DNA of 64,000 nt from Siphonodentalium dalli. Its lineage: Eukaryota > Mollusca > Scaphopoda > Gadilida > Siphonodentaliidae. The translations under genes were made by a program, and so were the position numbers. Where the stretch lies: positions 231,636,961 to 231,700,960 of the forward strand of contig CP136066.1 in the NCBI GenBank assembly GCA_032622095.1, given 5' to 3'. Below, piece by piece: positions 57,033 to 64,000 of this stretch. Position 1 is the stretch's first letter; each line of letters opens with the position of its first letter. Under the pieces are notes generated by a model, which worked only from the letters and a program-made list of their open reading frames with translations, had not been told where the DNA came from and made no database searches.

Positions 57033-58346
57033 TTACTTCTTGGAAGAATGCTCCCTGTTATATGACATTGTAGCAGATTTGGCATCTTTCAACATTTCAT
57101 TGTTTGGAACAAAGTCGTAACATGAACTGTCTGTGTTTAGTTTGCATGACAGCAATGCGCAAATGGTATCATTGTCCAATTCCGAACGAAAGCATGTGTG
57201 CACTTTTTTGCAAATCGAGAACACTCTCTCGCTATCGTCATTGCTGTTTGGTATACACAACACACATACCATGAGAGTCCTCAAATTTGGGAACCGTAAT
57301 TGTTCACCTAGGGTTTTCAGTCCTGTAATCAACATCCAGTATTCATCACACCTGTCTAATTCATCGTTGTAAACTGGAAGATTCACTGCAGTGACATAAT
57401 CGTTCCATTCATTGCACAGATCATCAAAGTTTATATCTAAATTGAACCGCTTCGCCAAGCGCACAACCGATTTAATGTCGATCTCCTCGCGTTATTCTCG
57501 TTTCGGATTGATGAGTTTGAGATCCGGTAACACTTTCTCGCTAAAGGGGAACTTCTTTATCAGTTTGCCGACAAACGCAGAGTAGAAAGCCTGCACATCT
57601 CGGTAGAATTTGGAAAGTACTCCATCGCACTCTTCGTTGTCATCGATGTAGTCACGTGCCACAAATCCGATCGCGATAATATCATTGATTCTCCCCGACA
57701 TCATACGGAACCACTGTGATGTCGTCAGCTTTATTTATAACTTTGGTCGAAACAAACTTTCCCATAAACTTCCGTAGGAGACAGTGCATTTCGTTTTGCA
57801 TAAAGCCCATCATCGGTTTGTCTGATTGAAACACTGTATTGAATTCGTTTTCTGGGTTCAAAATGTACTGTACGAATAGACACGTTAATTTCATGTGTGG
57901 GTCACCGAGCTGATCCGCTGTCGTACAGACATTTCCCGCTGTTTCAACATCATTGTGACTTTCGAAATAGTTCTGAAGAGCTGGCCGTTGTTGGTTTTTA
58001 ACGTTTTATGCATCTCTCCAGAGAAAGCCAACGTGTTTTTGAGTGTTGTAGAATTTTCAATGGTTCCACATCGGCGAACTCTAGAAGCGGTTTAAATTCT
58101 TCCTTTCTCTTTGAACTCTTATTGAAGTGGTTGTATTGAAGTCTTACTATGTTTGCTAACATCGTTCTTTCCACCGTGGCTGATAGTAAAATGAATGCTA
58201 CACAAAGTACAAAATGCATTCGTTTGTCCATGATCACTACGTTTAAGCCATGGATGTTCAACAATCCACGCATCACCAAACTTGGAGTCATATCTCGTCT
58301 TTTTACTAGGTGTTTCTGGAGAATCACATTTACGTTTTTTCGACAT
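57033..58346 (-). pseudogene. ZBED/hAT-type transposase pseudogene
   Basis: Read from 58346: MSKKRKCDSPETPSKKTRYD, then a BED-like zinc finger with FCTLC and DVSKHSKTS. Next, in another frame, FADVEPLKILQHSKTRWLSL, a block typical of hAT-derived ZBED/KIAA1586-like proteins; then NQQRPALQNYFES in a third frame; then NDIIAIGFVARDYIDDN; then the C-terminal dimerisation domain LRTLMVCVLCIPNSNDDSER + VFS. The finger-to-HSKTRW spacing is too short, so several hundred codons with catalytic residues are deleted. Breaks: frameshift or stop at 57998, frameshift near 57700, in-frame TAA at 57492. Not functional. Confidence 0.8.
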
Positions 58347-58678
58347 AGTTAAATGATAAACACATACACTTTGCCACTTTCCACGGACACTCTGAATTAT
58401 ATAGCCGTATGTAATCTGTTTTGGCATTCCTGAGTCGCCAGTCATTTGGTAATCCGCTGTTGAAGCCAGTACAGAAATACGAAGCAACAGCCAGTAAACA
58501 ATGGTGCCTTTGTTTACTATTCATTGCCGCAATTACGGTGGTCGAATGATAGGCATGCTTTGACAATGAAGACCTGTTTAATTGACTCAGGGCTAATTGC
58601 AGTCGGAGATTATAACAAGCAGATAACTTCCTGCACTTTGTGTCAGCGATAGGCCATAAAATCGTAGGCACTCTCATT

Positions 58679-59230
58679 AGCTCACCTGAGACAAAGTCTC
58701 CGGTGGAGCTATAGTCATCACTCCTCGTCCGCCGTGCGTCCGTCTGTCCATCCGTCAATTTTTTTTAAACATCTTCTCCTCTGAAACCATCATACCGAAT
58801 TGGTTCATATTTGGTGTGGATGTTCCCTAGGTGACTCTCATTCAGATTTGTTCAAATGAGGTCACTGGGTTAAATAGTTGCGAAGCCAGGGCCATAACTC
58901 TATTCCTCCATAGTAATTCTTACAACGACTTCTTGTTCAGAACCATTGGGCCGATTTAGCTAATATTTGGTATGGAGGGTCCTTGGGTGACTGGTGTTCA
59001 GATTTGTTCAAATGAGGTCAATTAGTTGAGAAACCAGGGCCATAACTCATAGTAATTCTTACAATGATTTCTTCTAAAAAAATATTTGGCCGATTTAGCT
59101 TATATTTGGTACAGAGAGACCTTGGGTGACTGGGGTTCAGATTTGTTCAAATGGGGTCACTGGGTCAAATAGGGGCAGAGCTAGGGACATAACTTTAAAA
59201 ACAAAAAATATAATTTTTGAATTTTGACCT
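58679..59230 (+). mobile_element. Helentron-like family 3, 5' part
   Basis: AGCTCACCTGAGACAAAGTC leader, CGTCCGTCTGTCC microsatellite, then about three core units nearly identical to 50750-51180. No 3' hairpin found; it grades into family-2-like sequence after 59230. Confidence 0.7.
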
Positions 59231-60480
59231 TTAATTTTTGTTTAGGACACATCACAGCCTCATATTTCTTACCTAGATTTTTCTTAGCATCTGTATGGAT
59301 TTTGGTATTGTTTATTTAACCCCTTCCACTCTTGTTTTGATATAGAATTCATCCAAGACAGGATTACTCAAACATTTTTCATCTGATCAACACCAAATTT
59401 GGTATATGAATTTTTGACACTTATATACAGATCAAGTTAAAATATGGGTTTGATCCGATATATTTTAACAGAGTTATGGCCCTTTATAATCACACCTCTT
59501 TGCTATGCACTATTAATTTTTATGTGTACCCATACCATGTATGGTACACATAATGCCGACGTCCGGATCAACCATCCGTCGTTCGTCCGTCTGTCTGTCT
59601 GTCCGTCTGTCCGTCTGTCCGTAGACACTTGCTATCCGATTCATTTACTCGAATAGTTTTTATCGGATCTTGTTCAAATTTTATGTGCATGTTTATGATG
59701 ACACACTCCTCACCTGTATAGTTGGTATCGATCGGTTGATCGGTTTAGAAATTATTAACACTTTGCATCCGCACATAGTCATGAGCTATCCGATGCTATA
59801 ACCAAAGTATTTTTTGTCTGATTGTTTTCATATTTGATATGTAGGTTTATGATGACACACCCCTCACCTGTATAGTTTTTGGTATCGATTAGTTGATCCG
59901 TTTAGAAAATAATTAACCCTTCACACACATGCTATCCAATGTAATAAGTTGAACATATATCTTCTGATCTGCCTCATATTTCTTACCTAGGTTTTTCTTA
60001 GCACGGTCTTCATCTGTATGGTTTTTGGTATCATTTAATTAACCCTTTTCACTCTTAATGTTTACTTAGAACTCACGCAAGCTGCTATGACTCAAAACAT
60101 TTTTCATCTGATCTGCACCAAATTTGGTACATGTGGTCCTCACCCCAAAATACAGATCAAGTTCAAATTTGGGTTTGATCCGATATATTTTAACAGAGTT
60201 ATGGCCCTTTATAATTCAAGTGACTTATAATGAAATACACTGGTATATGGTCGAATGGTGGACAACTCTATTGGAAATATAATGATAACATTCCCTGGTG
60301 TATGCCCATGTAGATTGTAAACAGCTCATGAAATGATTAATTGCTATTTAGCTATGGCCAAGTGGTTAGATGGATACCAAGATAAACAAACAATATTATA
60401 CTGATGGCTGGTTAATTGTCAAATTTGATAAATGACACCAGGCTCTTGTTTATCTAATTTTGAAATTTCATTACAGGCTG
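59231..60480 (+). mobile_element. Helentron-like family 2 copy E and related units
   Basis: TATGTGTACCCATACC-ATGTATGGTACACATA palindrome at 59521, CGTCTGTCTGTCTGTCCG, then several units with ACCTGTATAGTT, ATCGATCGGTTGATC and CACCAAATTTGGTA. Partial units precede it (59337-59515). The CTCTCGTT end is not seen. Confidence 0.55.
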
Positions 60481-61100
60481 CCTGATAATTGACCCATGAC
60501 CTACACAATTGTCTGCATATTCCATTGATATGCTTAGAAAATAATTAACCCTTTCCAAGTTTCCAACAGATTTATGCTTTAATGCACATGGGCTCTTCCT
60601 CATATGTCTTATCTTGGGTTATCTTCACACTATTAACTTCTATGGATTGTGGAATTGATTAATTGATTTTTGAAAAATATATTAACCCTTCAGACACATT
60701 CTTTTGATATTACATTAAAATAATGGCTAATAGCCAATATAATTGTTATATGCAATAGGTTACAAGCAGATAAATCTTCATTATTGTTTGTATTATGCAG
60801 AAACATATTAAATGAACTCTCTTTTTGAATCAGGTTCATTAGTTAATGAACGTTCAATAAGACACCAATTGAATATGCTTACAGATTATAGGTGATGCAT
60901 TATTTTGAAAATCAATATGGCAGATAATATTACCAGGAACCTTATTTTCCCATCTGTTCATATTGTCATGGTTGACTGAATTTTGGGGACCACAGAGTGC
61001 TTAAAAGATTAACAGTGAAGGTTATGTGTTTTAGTCTGCAAGCTACTTGTAAAATATTGTTATGTCTTGAAACCATTTGATTCAGTGTTACATTCCTTTA
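60481..61100. other. Intronic sequence, no feature seen
   Basis: AT-rich, no ORF, no repeat end recognised other than loose TTAACCC words. Confidence 0.5.
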
Positions 61101-61102
61101 TT

Positions 61103-63716
61103 AGCTCAACTTTACTTTGTAAAGTTTGAGCTATTGCCATGGCTTTGTCGTCCGTGTGTGCGTGTGTGCGTGTGTACGGGCGGCGTCAACAATAGAGGCT
61201 ACAGGTCGTACCTTTGATCGGATCATTATGAAATTTGTCATAGCTGTTGACATCAACATTTGTACCGGAATGATTCATTTTGGGGTCATACGTAAAAAAA
61301 ACATGGCCGCCAGTGGCCATCTTAGATTTCAAAATTCAATCCATTAGCACGGGCTACAGGCCGTACTGTTCATCTGATCGTCATGAAATTTGTCATGGAT
61401 GTTAATATTGACATGTAGATGGGAACGAGTAATTTTGAGGTCATTCGGCTAAAAAACATGGCCGCCAGCAGCCATCTTGGATTTTACTCTTTGCATGACT
61501 AAATCCTTTAGCACGGGCTACAGGTCGTACCTTTAGTCAGATCGTCATAAAATTTGTCATGGATGTTAACAATGACATGTAGATGGGAACGAGTCATTTT
61601 TGGGTTATTCGGGCAAAAAACATGGCCGCCAGCAGCCATCTTGGATTTTACTCTTTGTATGACTAAATCCTTTAGCACGGGCTACAGGTCGTACCTTTAG
61701 TCTGATAATCATGAAATTTATCATGGCTGTTGAAATTGGAATGTAGATGGGAACGAGTCATTTTGGAGTCATTCGGACAAAAAACATGGCCGCCAGTGGC
61801 CATCTTTGTTTTCAAAATTCAATCCATTAGCACGGGCCACAGGTCGCACTGTTCGTCTGATCATCATGAAATTTGTCATGGATGTTAATATTGACATGTA
61901 GATGGGAACGAGTAATTTTGGGGTCATTCGGCCCAAAAACATGGCCGCCAGCAGCCATCTTGGATTTTACTCTTTGTATGACTAAATTCTTTAGCACGGG
62001 CTACAGGTCGTACCTTTAGTCTGATCATCATAAAAATTTTCATGGATGTTAACAATGACATGTAGATTGGAACAGGTCATTTTGAAGTCAATCGGCCAAA
62101 AAACATGGCCGCCAGCAGCCGTTTGGATTTTACTCTTTGCATGACTAAATCCTTTAGCACGGGCTACAGGTCCTACTTTTAGTCTGATCATCATAAAATT
62201 TGTCAAGAATGTTAATAATCACATGTAGATGGGAACGAGTCATTTTGGGGTCATTCGGCCAAAAAACATGGCCGTCAGCAGCCATCTTGGATTTTACTCT
62301 TTGTATGACTAAATCCTTTAGCACGGGCTACAGGTCGTACCTTTAGTCTGATCATTATAAAATTTGTCATGGCTGTTGATATTGGAATGTAGATGGGAAC
62401 GAGTCATTTTGGGGTCATTCGGACAAAAAACATGGCCGCCAGCGGCCATCTTGGATTTCAAAATTTAATCCATTAGCACGGGCCACAGGTCGTACTGATT
62501 GTCTGATCATCATGAAATTTGTCATGGATGATAATATTTACATGTAGATGGGAACGAGTAATTTTGGGGTCATTCGGCCAAAAAACATGGCCACCAGCAG
62601 CCATCTTAGATTTTACTCTTTGTATGACTAAATTCTTTATCACGGGCTGCAGGTCGTACCTTTAGTCTGATCATCATAAAATTTGTCATGGATGTTAACA
62701 ATGACATGTAGATGGCAACGAGTAATTTTGGGGTCAATCGGCCAAAATTAAAGGTCGCCAGCAGCCATCTTGGATTTTACTCTTTGTATGACTAAATCCT
62801 TTAGCACGGGCTACAGGTTGTATCTTTAGTCTGATCATCATAAAATTTTTCATGAATGTTAATAATGACATGTAGATGGGAACGAGTCATTTTGGGGTCA
62901 TTCGGCCAAAAAAGATGGCCGCCAGCAGCCATCTTGGATTTTACTCTTTGTATGACTAAATCCTTTAGCACGGGCTACAGGTCGTACCTTTAGTCTGATC
63001 ATCATAAAAATTTTCATGGCTGTTGAAATTGGAATGTAAATGGGAACGAGTCATTTTGGGGTCATTCGGACAAAAAACATGGCCTCAGCGGCCATCTTGG
63101 ATTTCAAAATTTAGTCCATTAGCACGGGCCACAGGTCGTACTATTCGTCTGATCATCATGAAATTTGTCCTGGATGTTAATGTTGATATGTAGATGGGAA
63201 CGAGTAATTTTGGGGTCATTTGGCGAAAAAACGTGGCCGCCAGCAGCCATCTTGGATTTTACTCTTTGTATGACTAAATTCTTTAGCACGGGCTACAGGT
63301 CGTACCTTTAGTCTGATCATCATAAAATTTGTCATGGATGTTAACAATGACATGTAGATTTGAACGAGTCATTTTGGGGTCAATCGGCCAAAAAACATGG
63401 CCACCAGCAGCCATCTTGGATTTTACTCTTTGTATGACTAAATTCTTTAGCATGGGCTACAGGTCGTACCTTTAGTCTGATCGTCATAAAATTTGTCATT
63501 GATGTTAACGATGACATGTAGATGGGAACGACTTATTTTGGGGTCATTCGGCCGAAAACATGGCCCCCAGCAGCCATCTTGGATTTTACTTTTCTCTTCA
63601 TGTCTATAAACTAGTATTAGACATTCAACTTTCCACATTCCTAATCGCTCCATTGACTGTAATATATTAAATTATTCCCTTTCCAAGTTGAGCTACAGTG
63701 TCATTGACACTTTCAT
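61103..63716 (+). mobile_element. Tandem-core element (family 1), 2.6-kb copy
   Basis: AGCTCAACTTTACTTTGTAA leader, GTGTGTGCGTGTGTGCG stretch, about 15 core units of roughly 164 bp of both types, ending AAGTTGAGCTACAGTGTCAT + GACACTTTCAT. The last 200 bp (CTCTTCATGTCTATAAACTA ...) are almost identical to the end of the 42491-46193 copy, so the two are recent relatives. Confidence 0.85.
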
Positions 63717-64000
63717 ATTAACTATGGTAATCTTTTCGATTTAGGGATCATTGGGGCCAGCATCCGCACCATATAATGGCTGTATAACATGGCTGTATAA
63801 CATTATATAGATAACATTTTTGAATTATACTGTATAAACTACATGCATTTTTGACATGATTGATAAACAAATAACAACTGGGAAGAATGGGGGGGGGGGG
63901 TCATTAAAGTTCAAATTAAATATGAGATGGAATCCCACATGTTGTTCTATGCAGTCTGGCTTGTCAACTAATTATAATTTCTCTTTAGAAGTGAATGAGA
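63717..64000. other. Intronic sequence at window end
   Basis: A G tract at 63887-63900 and an acceptor-like CTCTTTAG at 63981-63988, but the following bases give a stop in the RBM34 phase. No feature assigned. Confidence 0.5.

Noticed and set aside
63989-64000. Candidate RBM34 exon 7 after CTCTTTAG
   Set aside because: Joined to exon 6 in phase 2 it reads I-S-E then stop; shifting the acceptor to the next AG also gives a stop. The true exon probably lies past the window.

Overview
This window is eukaryotic and looks like animal nuclear DNA, probably from a lophotrochozoan such as a mollusc. The case for an animal rests on GT-AG introns tens of kb long, a recognisable RBM34-type gene, and a mobile-element set of hAT-like, TTAA-flanked, Helitron-like, tRNA-SINE and non-LTR pieces. 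The repeats with a leader, a roughly 164-bp tandem core and a 3' hairpin resemble the bivalve pearl and Helentron-type elements, which is why I lean to a mollusc. That placement is inference. I see no prokaryotic features.

The one clear host gene is on the + strand: an RBM34 homologue (nucleolar RRM protein). Six coding exons are visible (2819-3160, 25092-25216, 36391-36541, 42388-42447, 46750-46793, 54125-54208). They join in phase to give 268 residues, ending inside the first RRM; the rest lies past the window. About 0.8 kb of coding sequence is spread over 51 kb, and almost everything between the exons is mobile DNA.

Layout: 0.7-1.7 kb holds a minus-strand LINE tail and an unassigned minus-strand ORF. 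1.8-2.9 kb is a tandem array of 504-bp period that repeats the start of RBM34 coding exon 1. 3.2-18.9 kb is a nest: a Helentron-like element split by a 10.9-kb hAT-like transposon (perfect 8-bp target duplication), which contains a second pair of terminal repeats with GCGGTA-rich arrays and, inside that, a decayed P2RX7-C-domain gene; a separate 2.7-kb long-TIR element lies at 14.6-17.3 kb. 17.9-22.6 kb stacks further Helentron-like, hairpin-MITE, hAT and TTAA-type pieces. 22.6-36 kb is intron with many MITEs, a LINE 3' end at 30 kb and a cluster of foldback MITEs. 37.0-41.3 kb is a canonical-looking Helitron. 42.5-46.2 kb is a tandem-core element lodged in a minisatellite built from the exon-4 splice donor. 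48.4-48.75 kb is an intact tRNA-derived SINE. 50.4-54.0 kb is another Helentron-like element inserted in a hairpin MITE. 57.0-58.35 kb is a broken ZBED/hAT transposase on the minus strand. 58.7-63.7 kb is further Helentron-like and tandem-core repeats.

The most unusual points are the splice-site duplications in RBM34 (start-exon acceptor, exon-4 donor, exon-5 acceptor), the P2RX7-C gene buried inside nested transposon ends, a hairpin core shared between several TTAA-ended shells, and at least three element families with one common blueprint.
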